From: Basilea psittacipulmonis DSM 24701
GTDB taxonomy: Bacteria; Pseudomonadota; Gammaproteobacteria; Burkholderiales; Burkholderiaceae_B
Length of the DNA stretch: 64,000 nt
NCBI RefSeq assembly: GCF_000743945.1
Contig: NZ_CP009238.1
Coordinates: 620,001 to 684,000, forward strand
Reading direction: 5' to 3'
Part shown: one piece after another, positions 54,481-63,719 of the stretch
How the letters are laid out: each line of letters opens with the position of its first letter
Position numbering within the stretch: position 1 is the stretch's first letter
Program-made: the position numbers and the translations under genes
Notes under the pieces: generated by a model
What the model saw: the letters and a program-made list of their open reading frames with translations, nothing else
Told to the model about the DNA's origin: nothing
Database searches by the model: none

Positions 54481-56099
54481 ATTGTAGCATTACGAGATGA
54501 GAGAGGAAACTACAACCGGACAGGACTACAGCAATTTAGAGGCGGTATTGTAGCATTACGAGATGAGAGAGGAAACTACAACTTTTTGTGCTTGATTTGG
54601 CTAGCGTGTTGAATTGTAGCATTACGAGATGAGAGAGGAAACTACAACCTTGCACCCGCCCCACCCTTGCACATAGTGATTGTAGCATTACGAGATGAGA
54701 GAGGAAACTACAACACTATCTATAATATGGTTATATGTTGTATTATTGTAGCATTACGAGATGAGAGAGGAAACTACAACTTGCACGTGTAATAGTGATT
54801 ATCAGGTGTGATTGTAGCATTACGAGATGAGAGAGGAAACTACAACTGAGCTGGTTGGTAAAGGATTTACGCAAAGATTGTAGCATTACGAGATGAGAGA
54901 GGAAACTACAACCTTATTTACAATGGTCAAGCAAACAATTTGATTGTAGCATTACGAGATGAGAGAGGAAACTACAACAAGTCGATTATGCTCTCGCAGT
55001 TGTTGAGGATTGTAGCATTACGAGATGAGAGAGGAAACTACAACAATATATACCAAAAGAAGAACGATTAATAAATTGTAGCATTACGAGATGAGAGAGG
55101 AAACTACAACCGAAAATAAGAACAATTGTAACGAAAATAAATTGTAGCATTACGAGATGAGAGAGGAAACTACAACTAGAATTGCTCAATCTAATAGGCG
55201 GATTACATTGTAGCATTACGAGATGAGAGAGGAAACTACAACCCACGTTACGCTTGCTGAAGTTGTCCATCTATTGTAGCATTACGAGATGAGAGAGGAA
55301 ACTACAACCAACGTTACCGTTTGTTCTTTACTTTTTTCATTGTAGCATTACGAGATGAGAGAGGAAACTACAACGCAATGTATAAGTGCGCCCTACTAAC
55401 GTAGATTGTAGCATTACGAGATGAGAGAGGAAACTACAACAGGCTTCGTTTCTAAACAGAACGCCGTTTAATTGTAGCATTACGAGATGAGAGAGGAAAC
55501 TACAACCCAAACTGAGGACGGCTTTAAAACTCTAGAATTGTAGCATTACGAGATGAGAGAGGAAACTACAACTGGACTGGCGGCAATGAAACCCGCCCTA
55601 AAATTGTAGCATTACGAGATGAGAGAGGAAACTACAACAATCAGTCGTCGTCTCGTATTGACCGTTAGATTGTAGCATTACGAGATGAGAGAGGAAACTA
55701 CAACTGCTTAAAAGGGTTTTCCTCATATCGATGGATTGTAGCATTACGAGATGAGAGAGGAAACTACAACTTTAACCGCTCTTCTTCTTTATAAAGGTCT
55801 ATTGTAGCATTACGAGATGAGAGAGGAAACTACAACTTCGTATCGTTCCACGCTCTATTTTTTTTATTGTAGCATTACGAGATGAGAGAGGAAACTACAA
55901 CCGAATTTATTCCGCTTCTCCCATTTAAGATATTGTAGCATTACGAGATGAGAGAGGAAACTACAACTACTATCTTTGACGGCTTGTGAGTCGCGTCATT
56001 GTAGCATTACGAGATGAGAGAGGAAACTACAACGGATTAATTCCTAATGTTTTTTCGTGTTTAATTGTAGCATTACAAGATGAGAGAGGAGTATAAACT
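54481..56099 (-). CRISPR. type II-C CRISPR array, 25 repeats and 24 spacers
   Basis: A 36-bp repeat beginning ATTGTAGCATTACGAGATGA and ending GAGGAAACTACAAC on the plus strand recurs every 66 bases from 54481. All spacers are 30 bp except one of 29 bp (55837-55865). The last repeat (56064-56099) is degenerate at its final 10 bases and has one internal change, marking the old, leader-distal end; new spacers therefore enter beside cas2. Read on the minus strand, each repeat begins GTTGTAG and ends TGCTACAAT, an extended -10 box. As in Neisseria, each crRNA is probably transcribed from its own repeat, toward cas2, and the polarity matches the tracrRNA anti-repeat. Confidence 0.97.
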
Positions 56100-56200
56100 G
56101 ATGATTTGTTTAGTCCTAGAATTTGTTCACAATTAAAAAAAACGACTAGACTGAATCTAATCGGCAATATGAAAAAAGCCACTAGGCTAGTAGTGACTTC

Positions 56201-56488
56201 TTAATCGATTGTTTCTTCGTTCTCTAAATCTCGGATAACTTCCTCTGCGGTGAGGTCATAGTCTCCGCTGACCCGTTGATAAAAATACAGTGCGTTAGGG
56301 TTTGTTTTGAGGTCATGAATTAGTTCCGCAATCTCGGCTTTAGTAGGCAAGTCATCTTCCATTTCTCGCAATCTTGCATTTTCCTCAAGCTCTGCACGCA
56401 TATCCTCTTGCCATGCTTCTAATGAATCATAGCCACAAAGCTTTGCACACTTTTGTTGTTCATCAATCGGCAAATCTAAAACGCTCAT
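56201..56488 (-). CDS. acidic 95-residue protein of unknown function
   Basis: I do not recognise this family. It is strongly acidic (many E and D), with no signal peptide or membrane segment, and is mostly helical by composition. A strong ribosome site (GGAGG) precedes the ATG, and it starts 25 bases after the stop of the membrane-protein gene upstream, so the two are probably one operon. It lies 100 bases from the old end of the CRISPR array. A regulatory or inhibitor role is possible, but nothing in the sequence shows it. Confidence 0.65.
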   Translation of the reverse strand: MSVLDLPIDEQQKCAKLCGYDSLEAWQEDMRAELEENARLREMEDDLPTKAEIAELIHDLKTNPNALYFYQRVSGDYDLTAEEVIRDLENEETID

Positions 56489-56513
56489 TAATCTACCTCC
56501 GTTATTTGAAAAA

Positions 56514-57626
56514 TCAGTTTTTTTGAGTTCCCTTACCTGTGGATGACGTATTATCAGTGTTAGCTATTTTGGCTGTTCTTGATATGATGTTATCTTTTTT
56601 AAGATATATCACTTTTTCTTGTCCATTTATTTTCATAACAACAGTACTTCCAATGTCAGAAACAATAAGAACATTTTTCAATGTACCTACTTCTTTATAA
56701 ACTTGACACGAGTTGTTGGTTTGTAGATTGATACTTTCACAAGTCTTCAAATCGACAATGATGGTGTCATATTGTTTATATGCTAGACCTAAGTTTGTTA
56801 ATGCTATTTGAGGGAATTTCACTATATAGCCAGTAAAGATAAACAAGACTAAGATAGGGATTATGGAAAACATGAATAAGTATCGGCATAGTTGAGTAAG
56901 ATTGTCTCGATAATATTTAACAAGACTGTGAGTATAATAAGCAGTTATGCCAAGGGCACCAATAACCATGATAATTGCTTGAAAATCTATAGTGCTTTCT
57001 GATAACCTTCTACTCATATCTATTAAATTATAAATGAATAAGAAAGAGAAAAAGAATAGAAGAATAAGTTGAAAAATTAGGTTAAGCAATATTAGGATAG
57101 AGAACTTCTCTTTCTCTTTATAAAATGGTTGTGAAATAAGAGAAGAGAATGAATACAGGATTATAATAATAGAGACGGCAATAGTCGCAAGAATAGAGAT
57201 AAAACATAGTTTGGTAAGTAATACTAATACGCAAACAGAAAATAGAATTAAGTTACAAATTAAAATCGATATTGAAATAATCTTGTAGTTGTCATCATTA
57301 AGGCGTAAGGTGATAGATCGAAGAAACAGTGCATATATAAGTGGTGACGCAATGTATGGTATGACTATAAGGGCACCCATTGTAAAAATTGCATAGGCAA
57401 CATAGGGTATATCATTTAAATTCGCATCAAAAGGAAGTTGATGTTGATATTGAAATATAAAAATGACCAGATATCCTATAAAAATAATAGCTGAAAGTAT
57501 AAATTTAATAGGATTCTTTTCAATATAAGACAATAAAGTGTCACCTAATTTTTGCAATAATTTTTTTTCTGGATTTTGTGTTTCTATATTTTTACCTTCA
57601 TTAGTTGTTGCTTTATCGTCTCTCAT
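56514..57626 (-). CDS. polytopic membrane protein of unknown function
   Basis: About 370 residues. A charged N-terminus (about 35 residues) is followed by roughly eight hydrophobic helices and then a ~100-residue soluble C-terminal part with two cysteines (TCES and NSCQ), probably outside the cytoplasm. No known domain is recognised. The ATG at 57626 has GGGGAG eight bases upstream; an ATG at 57632 is too close to it. Base composition is AT-rich, unlike the core genes. It sits between an XRE regulator and the acidic protein on the same strand, which suggests one transcription unit. Confidence 0.65.
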   Translation of the reverse strand: MRDDKATTNEGKNIETQNPEKKLLQKLGDTLLSYIEKNPIKFILSAIIFIGYLVIFIFQYQHQLPFDANLNDIPYVAYAIFTMGALIVIPYIASPLIYALFLRSITLRLNDDNYKIISISILICNLILFSVCVLVLLTKLCFISILATIAVSIIIILYSFSSLISQPFYKEKEKFSILILLNLIFQLILLFFFSFLFIYNLIDMSRRLSESTIDFQAIIMVIGALGITAYYTHSLVKYYRDNLTQLCRYLFMFSIIPILVLFIFTGYIVKFPQIALTNLGLAYKQYDTIIVDLKTCESINLQTNNSCQVYKEVGTLKNVLIVSDIGSTVVMKINGQEKVIYLKKDNIISRTAKIANTDNTSSTGKGTQKN

Positions 57627-57685
57627 TTTCATTACTCCCCTATGATAGATTAATACCGTTGTTTTATATTGATCAGATCATCTTG

Positions 57686-57994
57686 TCAAGATTGCTTACC
57701 TCTCAACAACGCAATATCCTGTAATTTACGTCCTAACTCATCATCTTTTGCCACGTATTTAAAGTCCTGTTCTAAGCCTAACACGCCAAGTATCATGACG
57801 TAATAGCCAATGGCTACAGCAGGGTCGCCATGCATCATTTTTCTAATCGTGACGCGACTGATTCCTGTTCTCTGAGATAAAAGTGTTTGTGTGATTTTCC
57901 GTCTTTTAGCAGCAAGCTTTATATTCTCTCCTAATTGGTTTAAAGAGGTTTGGTATTTTGGAAAAAGCACGGGTGATTTTTTCTTGTTGGACAT
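57686..57994 (-). CDS. XRE-family HTH regulator (antitoxin-like)
   Basis: About 102 residues. The helix-turn-helix is at residues 26-60: NIKLAAKRRKITQTLLSQRT, then GISRVTIRKMMHGDP. This type occurs as a HipB-like antitoxin or small repressor; no HipA toxin is nearby. It is followed downstream by the membrane protein and the acidic protein. A palindromic operator overlaps its start codon, indicating self-repression. A decayed second copy of its 5' end lies just upstream. Confidence 0.8.
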   Translation of the reverse strand: MSNKKKSPVLFPKYQTSLNQLGENIKLAAKRRKITQTLLSQRTGISRVTIRKMMHGDPAVAIGYYVMILGVLGLEQDFKYVAKDDELGRKLQDIALLRGKQS

Positions 57995-58031
57995 TACAAT
58001 TACCATTGTTTTGAGATATTGATAATTATAA
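57994..58031. promoter_or_regulatory. palindromic operator of the XRE gene
   Basis: TTACAATTACC and GATAATTATAA form an imperfect inverted repeat with a 16-base centre, overlapping the XRE start. The better conserved copy at 58126-58163 supports it as a binding site. Confidence 0.6.
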
Positions 58032-58042
58032 TGCTCATTTTT

Positions 58043-58126
58043 TCAAGAATCAATGATGGAGTCAACGTAATTTAAAACAGTTAAGCTGTTTGGAAAAAGT
58101 AGAGGTGATTTTCTTTTATTGAGCAT
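58043..58126 (-). pseudogene. 5' relic of a duplicated XRE regulator gene
   Basis: The first codons read MLNKRKSPLLFP, matching MSNKKKSPVLFP of the intact XRE gene, and the DNA around both starts is alike, including the operator palindrome. After about 13 codons similarity is lost and the frame stops at 58043. It is the remnant of a tandem duplication. Confidence 0.75.
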
Positions 58127-58163
58127 TATAATTACCATTAATTAGGTATATCGGTAATTATAA
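58126..58163. promoter_or_regulatory. palindromic operator, duplicate copy
   Basis: TTATAATTACC and GGTAATTATAA are perfect 11-base arms with a 16-base centre, at the start of the XRE relic. It may still bind the XRE protein. Confidence 0.65.
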
Positions 58164-58355
58164 CGTTCATTTTGTAATAATCAGTGATATAGTGAAATCA
58201 ATATCAGATGTAACAGTCAGAAAAAAGGGTGATACGTTAACGTGTATCAAGTGTGAGTTAATGTTCGATTAGTTATTGATTAAATGTTATAAATAATGCC
58301 TTGTGATTCGTGCATCATATGAGATTGATTGGCTCTCGATTGAAAGTAAGCTAGT

Positions 58356-58613
58356 TCACAACTCATCAAGACTGATTTCAATCGGCTGTTCTTTTAAGCG
58401 TTCATTGATTAGTTTTGCATCCTCTAGCTCTTTTAAATAGTTAAGCAAAGCTTCATAGTATTGAGCAGGAAGTAAATAAGCTTGAGGCTTACCGTACTTC
58501 AAGATAGCCACTGGTCCGTTAGCTTTTTTTAATATTTGATGATAGTTTTGTTTTAACGCGGTCACACTAAATTTGAGATAAAAAGCAGTAAAATGCTGTT
58601 GGAGGGTGAACAT
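58356..58613 (-). CDS. Phd/YefM-like antitoxin, orphan
   Basis: About 85 residues. The core VTALKQNYHQILKKANGPVAILKYGKPQAYLLP is interrupted here only for description: a Phd-type DNA-binding domain with the typical GKP turn, then a helical tail YYEALLNYLKELEDAKLI for toxin binding. The start is uncertain; ATG at 58613 or 58616 overlaps the 5' end of the divergent gene, and a shorter GTG start is possible. No toxin gene is recognisable in the ~150 bases downstream, so it may have lost its partner. Confidence 0.6.
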   Translation of the reverse strand: MFTLQQHFTAFYLKFSVTALKQNYHQILKKANGPVAILKYGKPQAYLLPAQYYEALLNYLKELEDAKLINERLKEQPIEISLDEL

Positions 58614-58614
58614 C

Positions 58615-59112
58615 ATGCCTAAACATACTTTATATTTTCCGCCCACTTCAAAGCAGTTGTATATATCAGGGATAGTTGCTTTGAATATAATTAGTCCAGA
58701 GGGTACAGGAGATTGGCACTCATTTGCAGTATTTTGCAATGAAAAAAATCTAAATCCTAAGTATAAGTATCGTCATATTTTTGGCGAAGGGCAGCCACCT
58801 CATCGAAATACGAATCCTTATTTAGGGGATCGAGGTATTTATGACGCTACAGATATTCTTCATCGAATGGGCTATGATCCCGAGAATACACCTGTATGGG
58901 CAGCGAATCATGCAAGGGCAGTGGTGGATTGTCTTTATACAGCTGTTTTAGATAATGGTATAACTAATTCTGTTATTTTAGATGAGTGGTTTCCCGCGAT
59001 AGAGGATAAAGAAAAGGTTTATGAACTCATTGATATTCTAAAGCCGCAGTTAGATGAGCGGCGAAGAGGAGTTCTTGAAAAATGGATACAGGAGAATCCA
59101 ATTACGGAGTAA
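58615..59112 (+). CDS. 165-residue protein of unknown function
   Basis: I do not recognise the family. The protein is soluble, with a central region rich in aromatic and polar residues (GEGQPPHRNTNPYLGDRG) and a C-terminal helix ending DERRRGVLEKWIQENP. GGAGG lies nine bases before the ATG at 58615. Its start overlaps that of the divergent Phd-like gene, so expression of the two is probably linked. Possible roles include a toxin partner or an accessory-island protein; neither is supported directly. Confidence 0.6.
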   Translation: MPKHTLYFPPTSKQLYISGIVALNIISPEGTGDWHSFAVFCNEKNLNPKYKYRHIFGEGQPPHRNTNPYLGDRGIYDATDILHRMGYDPENTPVWAANHARAVVDCLYTAVLDNGITNSVILDEWFPAIEDKEKVYELIDILKPQLDERRRGVLEKWIQENPITE

Positions 59113-59534
59113 GTCAGCGTTATAGGGGAATTTGTTTAATTTTGAAATAACGTGTTTGATCATTTTATACGATGCCTGTTCGATGCCTGAAATTAAATCA
59201 GTCCCAACCTTCGTGATTAAGAAAACGCATATCAGTCTCCTATTGAAATACTAGTATTTCTTTAATGTAGGATGACTCGTTCATATATTACAAATAAGTG
59301 CCATTGACGTGAACGCTGTTTGTTTTGTATTCATCATATGATTAATACTTGGTCCGATGACACAATAAACATTCTTTAAAGTGATTGTAAGCATAAAAAA
59401 ATATCTTTACTTTTTTTATTTTTAATTTAAAATGAAAAATAGGGGGAAACAAAAATAATAAGAAATCAAAGGTTTCCATTGGTGAAATAAATGATTAATT
59501 TCATTTTGTAATAGTTTTTAAACAGGTGGCAGAA
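59113..59534. other. intergenic DNA
   Basis: 422 bases, AT-rich toward the right end, presumably with the promoter of the HTH gene. I see no further gene, repeat or structured RNA. Confidence 0.45.
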
Positions 59535-59792
59535 ATGAAATATATCAGAAGATTGATTTCTACTTACAACGATGGGTGGAAGGAGTTGACAGAAAGGGAA
59601 AAGGAAGTCTGTCTGCATCTTATCCAAGGAAAAGGGAATCGCGATATCGCAAATTGTTTGGGTATCTCGATTAGAACGGTTGAGTTACATCGGCAAAGAG
59701 CTTTAGGAAAGTTAGAGATCAGAGTGCCGACTGAACTTTTGTGGAACGTATTAATTGGTTGTTACGGCACCGAGTTGTTGGGTAAAGAATAA
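59535..59792 (+). CDS. small LuxR-type HTH protein
   Basis: About 85 residues consisting almost only of a GerE/LuxR DNA-binding domain: LTEREKEVCLHLIQGKGNRD, then IANCLGISIRTVELHRQRAL. There is no receiver or ligand-binding domain. Stand-alone LuxR HTH proteins act as regulators on their own or with another subunit. AGGTGG precedes the ATG at 59535. A long hairpin separates it from the convergent msrAB gene. Confidence 0.82.
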   Translation: MKYIRRLISTYNDGWKELTEREKEVCLHLIQGKGNRDIANCLGISIRTVELHRQRALGKLEIRVPTELLWNVLIGCYGTELLGKE

Positions 59793-59906
59793 GCTTCGCA
59801 TCAACTAGTGTTGAATCAAGATTCAATTGTCAATCCGTTTATCATATGGATATATCCCTATCGGTTCAATAATGCCCATGAAACAAGGTGTTGCGAAAAA
59901 TAGGAA

Positions 59907-59944
59907 GTCAATCGCATTTATCCTGATGATTTTATGCGATTGAC
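59907..59944 (-). terminator. terminator between the HTH gene and msrAB
   Basis: Perfect 11-bp stem GTCAATCGCAT / ATGCGATTGAC; on the minus strand it is followed by the T-rich TTCCTATTTTTC, so it mainly serves msrAB. Confidence 0.75.
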
Positions 59945-59964
59945 CGAAACGTATTAAAGTTATA

Positions 59965-61545
59965 TTAAGGTTTTTTGATCAAAGGGATAAACTCTGCATA
60001 ACCTTCAGCCGCCATCTGTTCTAAAGGAATGAACCTGAGGCTAGCACCATTAATACAATAACGTAAGCCACCTTTGTCGCTAGGTCCATCAGGAAAAACA
60101 TGACCTAAATGAGAATCGGCATAACGACTACGCACTTCGATTCGTCGCATGTTATAGCTTAAATCTTCATGCTCAGTAATAGCTTGAGCTTGAATGGGTT
60201 GTGTAAAACTAGGCCAACCACAACCCGAATCATATTTGTCTGTGGAGGTAAACAACGGTTCGCCACTGACGATATCAACATATAAACCAGGTTCGAATAA
60301 ATGATCATAAGCATGGCTAAAAGCATATTCTGTTCCATTTTTCTGGGTGATGCGATATTGCTCATTGCTAAGCTGCTGACGCAGTTCATTATCACTAGGT
60401 TTTTCGTAGGTTTCCCAGAAACGGACAGGTTTATCAATATTTGTGCCACGTTCCAGAGGACGATCAGCCAGACTAATGTCAATATGGCAATAACCATTTG
60501 GATTCTTTTTCAGATAATCCTGATGATAGTCTTCTGCCAAGTAAAAATTACGTAATGGTAAGTTTTCAACGACTAACGGTTTGGTATATTTCTTTTGTTC
60601 GTTGGCTAAAGCAGCATCGATAACAGCCTTGTCTTTCTCATCGGTATAATAAACCCCTGTGCGGTATTGCGTACCACGATCATTACCTTGTTTGTTCAAA
60701 CTGGTGGGGTCGATCACGCGAAAATAATATTGCAAAATATCTGCCAAACTCAAACGTCTGGTATCAAAAGTTACCTTAACCGTTTCGGCATGTCCCGTAT
60801 GGCGATAAATAACATCTTCGTATTTGGGGTTTTCAGTTCGACCATTCGCATAACCCGATACGGCATCAATGACACCATCAATACGTTCAAAATATGCTTC
60901 AACACCCCAAAAACAGCCACCTGCTAAATAAATTGTTTTTTGGTACATAGGATCGATTACCTCTTTTTTAGTCACTCGGTTTGCCTTCTCTTGTACGCTT
61001 TTTAAGTCTGCTTGAGGGTTGTCAATGAGGGCCAATGCTTGCACTTTACTGATACTGCCTTTGATCACACGAACGAGATGTCCTTTTTCATCGAACAAAG
61101 CCCAAGAAGGATAAGCGCGGATATTCAAAGTACGACTTAACGTGCCTTTGGTATCTAATAATACCTTAGTTTGCGGATAATCCAAACTTAAAAACCATTT
61201 TGTAAAATCATCTTTGTTCTTTTCTGAATATAAAGAAGGAGAAACAACGGTGACAAAATTAATCGCTTTAAAACGCTTATCTTTCGACCAAGCCTCCACT
61301 TCATCTAATTCGGATAAACAGCTTGAACACCAACTTGCCCATAACTTCACCAAAGTAGGGCGATTCGTGTCAATCAGCTGTTTAGCTGGTTGTTGATGAA
61401 TATCATCTAATGATAATAAATAAGTGAATGCCTTATCATCAGCTCCTTGCGTGGCTTTATCCGTTGATGAATTAGGTAACTTAGCAAAAGCTAAAGTAAC
61501 CAAAGCAATTCCTAAGGTTACACATAATGCAAATATTTTTTTCAT
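59965..61545 (-). CDS. msrAB: thioredoxin-MsrA-MsrB fusion, PilB-like methionine sulfoxide reductase
   Basis: A 526-residue exported three-domain protein like Neisseria PilB. A signal peptide covers residues 1-20. The TlpA-like thioredoxin domain has CSSC at 73-76; MsrA begins at about 204 with [11 protein letters not shown]; MsrB spans about 375-515 with SGCGWPSF and [11 protein letters not shown]. The first domain passes electrons to the two reductase domains, which repair S- and R-methionine sulfoxide in periplasmic proteins. All key cysteines are present. Its promoter is next to a G9 tract, suggesting variable expression. Confidence 0.95.
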   Translation of the reverse strand: MKKIFALCVTLGIALVTLAFAKLPNSSTDKATQGADDKAFTYLLSLDDIHQQPAKQLIDTNRPTLVKLWASWCSSCLSELDEVEAWSKDKRFKAINFVTVVSPSLYSEKNKDDFTKWFLSLDYPQTKVLLDTKGTLSRTLNIRAYPSWALFDEKGHLVRVIKGSISKVQALALIDNPQADLKSVQEKANRVTKKEVIDPMYQKTIYLAGGCFWGVEAYFERIDGVIDAVSGYANGRTENPKYEDVIYRHTGHAETVKVTFDTRRLSLADILQYYFRVIDPTSLNKQGNDRGTQYRTGVYYTDEKDKAVIDAALANEQKKYTKPLVVENLPLRNFYLAEDYHQDYLKKNPNGYCHIDISLADRPLERGTNIDKPVRFWETYEKPSDNELRQQLSNEQYRITQKNGTEYAFSHAYDHLFEPGLYVDIVSGEPLFTSTDKYDSGCGWPSFTQPIQAQAITEHEDLSYNMRRIEVRSRYADSHLGHVFPDGPSDKGGLRYCINGASLRFIPLEQMAAEGYAEFIPLIKKP

Positions 61546-61632
61546 CTCTACATCTCCTGATGATTTGATTCAATAACCCTTTGGCATGAAGGTGGGGTAG
61601 TCATTTCATTCTTGATTATGTTGGCGATTGTT

Positions 61633-61672
61633 ATTATATAACATTTGTTATGGTGTAACAATTGGGGGGGGG
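61633..61672 (-). promoter_or_regulatory. msrAB promoter adjacent to a nine-base homopolymer
   Basis: On the minus strand TTGTTA (61661-61656) and TATAAT (61638-61633) are 17 bases apart. A run of nine C (nine G on the plus strand, 61664-61672) begins two bases upstream of the -35 box, where length changes could alter promoter strength. Confidence 0.7.
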
Positions 61673-61808
61673 TGATGTCAAGGTTGATTATGACTGAAAG
61701 TGGTAAATAAGATAAAACCTAGCAATAAGTTAAAACTAGGTAAAGTAGTAGATTCAAAATTAGTCAATAAAATTTTTTAACACCTTTAAGTAAGATATTA
61801 GTTAGTAC

Positions 61809-62000
61809 ATGGATAATTCTATTTTAAACAATGGGTTATCTTTGAATTCAGTTGTAAAGAATTTCTTTACAACTGCTCGTGAATCAAGTAACACGAATAA
61901 ACAAATAGTAATTAGTTTAGAATCAGGCGAAGTAAGAGATATTATTTCCTTAGGATTGATGAAAGATAGATATAGCTTAAAAATTATAATTAAGAGATAA
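61809..62000 (+). CDS. possible 63-residue protein
   Basis: A short frame between msrAB and zorE with no clear ribosome site and no recognised family. Composition is protein-like but AT-rich. It is listed only because nothing else occupies this space. Confidence 0.22.
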   Translation: MDNSILNNGLSLNSVVKNFFTTARESSNTNKQIVISLESGEVRDIISLGLMKDRYSLKIIIKR

Positions 62001-62059
62001 TTTACATCGTAATCTAATCGAACCCGATTAATAAATCTGCTTATGATGTTTATGAATGA

Positions 62060-62866
62060 TCATTCTTTTGCAGTTGGGTAAATTTTTTCAAAATCTTCTA
62101 ATAGTTTTTGCATTCTTAACGTACTGAATTGTTTTCGGTGAGCATTGTCTTTCTTACTATGACAAGCGATACATAAACATTGTAGATTACTCGCTTGATT
62201 ATTTAATTTGTCTCCATCAATGTGGTCAACATGCCAAAAATATCGATCCCTTGGATTATTAGGTTTTAATCCACATTTGGCGCATGTATAATCTACGCTC
62301 TCCCTGAACGCTTGACTAACTTTATCCCATCTAAATACATAACCAAAGACATCAACTTTTAATTCAGTGTCAATGCTATATTTTTTTAGTAATTCCACAA
62401 AATCTTGAGTTGTTTTAACTTCTTTGAAGTTACTGTTTTCAGAAAAAGTGCGACAATAGTGGCATAGTTCTAATGTAACATTTTTGAATACTTGATGTGT
62501 TGTTTTATCGATGAGATCACAAATATTACTCGTTGAAAATACATATCGTTGATGAAAATTTCCTTTATCGATAAAAGATTGAATCGTCTTGCATTTGTAA
62601 ATATGAAATTTAGGAAACTGAAATTTTCCTTCATAGTTGATAAAAGCTTCTTTGATATACATAAAGCCGGGATATTCTTTGTCTAAATAACGCAGAAAAA
62701 TACCTTCTTCATCTGGACGAATTTGACTTTCAAAAGAGATACGTCCTTTTTTATAAACTTTTTCAAAATCAACAGTGATTTGATTGTAATCAGATAATTG
62801 TGGAAAGTTTTGTTTATTCAGCCATTGTTCTAGTTTGCTAAATTGATAAAGTTCAATATTTTTCAT
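62060..62866 (-). CDS. zorE: ZorE, HNH endonuclease of a Zorya type II system
   Basis: About 268 residues. The C-terminal domain is an HNH nuclease: CAKCG, then WHVDHIDGDKLNNQASNLQ and CIACHSKK, with the two CxxC zinc pairs and the catalytic histidine. The rest is not recognised. It follows a MotB-like gene with a 14-base overlap, and that follows a further gene with overlap. The order zorA-zorB-zorE with an HNH protein defines type II Zorya, in which the membrane ZorAB complex senses phage entry and the nuclease attacks DNA. Start ATG 62866 is preferred over 62899. Confidence 0.82.
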   Translation of the reverse strand: MKNIELYQFSKLEQWLNKQNFPQLSDYNQITVDFEKVYKKGRISFESQIRPDEEGIFLRYLDKEYPGFMYIKEAFINYEGKFQFPKFHIYKCKTIQSFIDKGNFHQRYVFSTSNICDLIDKTTHQVFKNVTLELCHYCRTFSENSNFKEVKTTQDFVELLKKYSIDTELKVDVFGYVFRWDKVSQAFRESVDYTCAKCGLKPNNPRDRYFWHVDHIDGDKLNNQASNLQCLCIACHSKKDNAHRKQFSTLRMQKLLEDFEKIYPTAKE

Positions 62867-63719
62867 TTTCTGATTCCATTTTACGGAGTACTTTCTCAAT
62901 TACATTGGCACTGTTGGTAATAATGCGAAACTCTACGCGTCGAGATAGTTCTGGACTAATTGGTTTGCCAGTGAGGTACGTAAGCTTTTTGTTACTATCT
63001 AGTGTTCTGCCATAAGATAGACCATTTGCAGTAAGTAAAAAAGCAAGTTGCTGCTGTTGTTCTGGCGATAAACTTTGATAATATTCTGATTCATGGAAAT
63101 ATTTGAGTACGGCTGTAGAACGTAGTTGAGACAAAATCACGTTTCCAATATATGGGTCATTATCGTAACGCAATGCGGGTACGGTATCGGTATGTCCTTC
63201 TATACGAATTTCGCTAATCGTTCCTCGATATTGGGGGTATAGAATAATATTAAAATAGCGGGGCAGAAAATCATCTAATATTGTTTTGAAATGCGGTTTA
63301 ATGGTGGTTTTTCCTAGATCGAAAAGTACCTCAGGATTGGTAAACTTAATCGAAAGATCTTCGCCTAGTTCGATATGCCATTTTTCTATATCATCTGAGA
63401 ACTCATTCTTTAAGGCTTGATAAATCGATAGTTTGCTATTTGTGAAGTTCTCAAAAATTAATTTTTGTTGCTCTTGACTTCTTTTTAGTGCTTCTTCACT
63501 TTTTTTCAATTGTTCTACAATACGTTTTTGTTCTGCTTCGCTTTTTCTTAAAGTATCCAACGTCACATAGAGTTCTTCGTGGTTTTTATTGGCTTGAGAA
63601 ATATAAGAAATAGCAATAAACATAAAAATGACCATCAGACCCGTCATGATGTCTGAAAAGGAAACCCAATGATTTTCTTTCGAACTACGTCTATTTATTC
63701 TTTTCATATTGTCCGTCAT
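62853..63719 (-). CDS. zorB: ZorB, MotB-like stator subunit with OmpA domain
   Basis: A 288-residue protein. One membrane segment near the N-terminus (SFSDIMTGLMVIFMFIAIS) carries the conserved aspartate used for ion flow in MotB proteins. A coiled-coil stretch (about residues 50-95) and an OmpA-like peptidoglycan-binding domain follow (VLFDLGKTTIKP, IRIEGHTDTVP, LSRRVEFRI). With ZorA it forms the membrane motor of Zorya. Starts at 63719 or 63707 are both possible and overlap the zorA end. Confidence 0.88.
   Translation of the reverse strand: MTDNMKRINRRSSKENHWVSFSDIMTGLMVIFMFIAISYISQANKNHEELYVTLDTLRKSEAEQKRIVEQLKKSEEALKRSQEQQKLIFENFTNSKLSIYQALKNEFSDDIEKWHIELGEDLSIKFTNPEVLFDLGKTTIKPHFKTILDDFLPRYFNIILYPQYRGTISEIRIEGHTDTVPALRYDNDPYIGNVILSQLRSTAVLKYFHESEYYQSLSPEQQQQLAFLLTANGLSYGRTLDSNKKLTYLTGKPISPELSRRVEFRIITNSANVIEKVLRKMESENEKY

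Noticed and set aside
54721..54744. Self-targeting spacer (short match of the fourth spacer to DNA after 23S at about 48431)
   Set aside because: Only about 11 bases agree, which is expected by chance in AT-rich sequence.
54986..55270. Open frame of 94 codons inside the CRISPR array
   Set aside because: It arises because the 66-base repeat period is divisible by three; the product is just the translated repeat.
56201..56488. Anti-CRISPR role for the acidic protein next to the array
   Set aside because: Size and charge alone are not evidence; no likeness to known AcrIIC proteins and no Aca-type regulator directly linked.
58200..58355. Toxin remnant downstream of the Phd-like antitoxin
   Set aside because: A short frame with a vaguely RelE/YoeB-like end can be read, but similarity is too weak to support.
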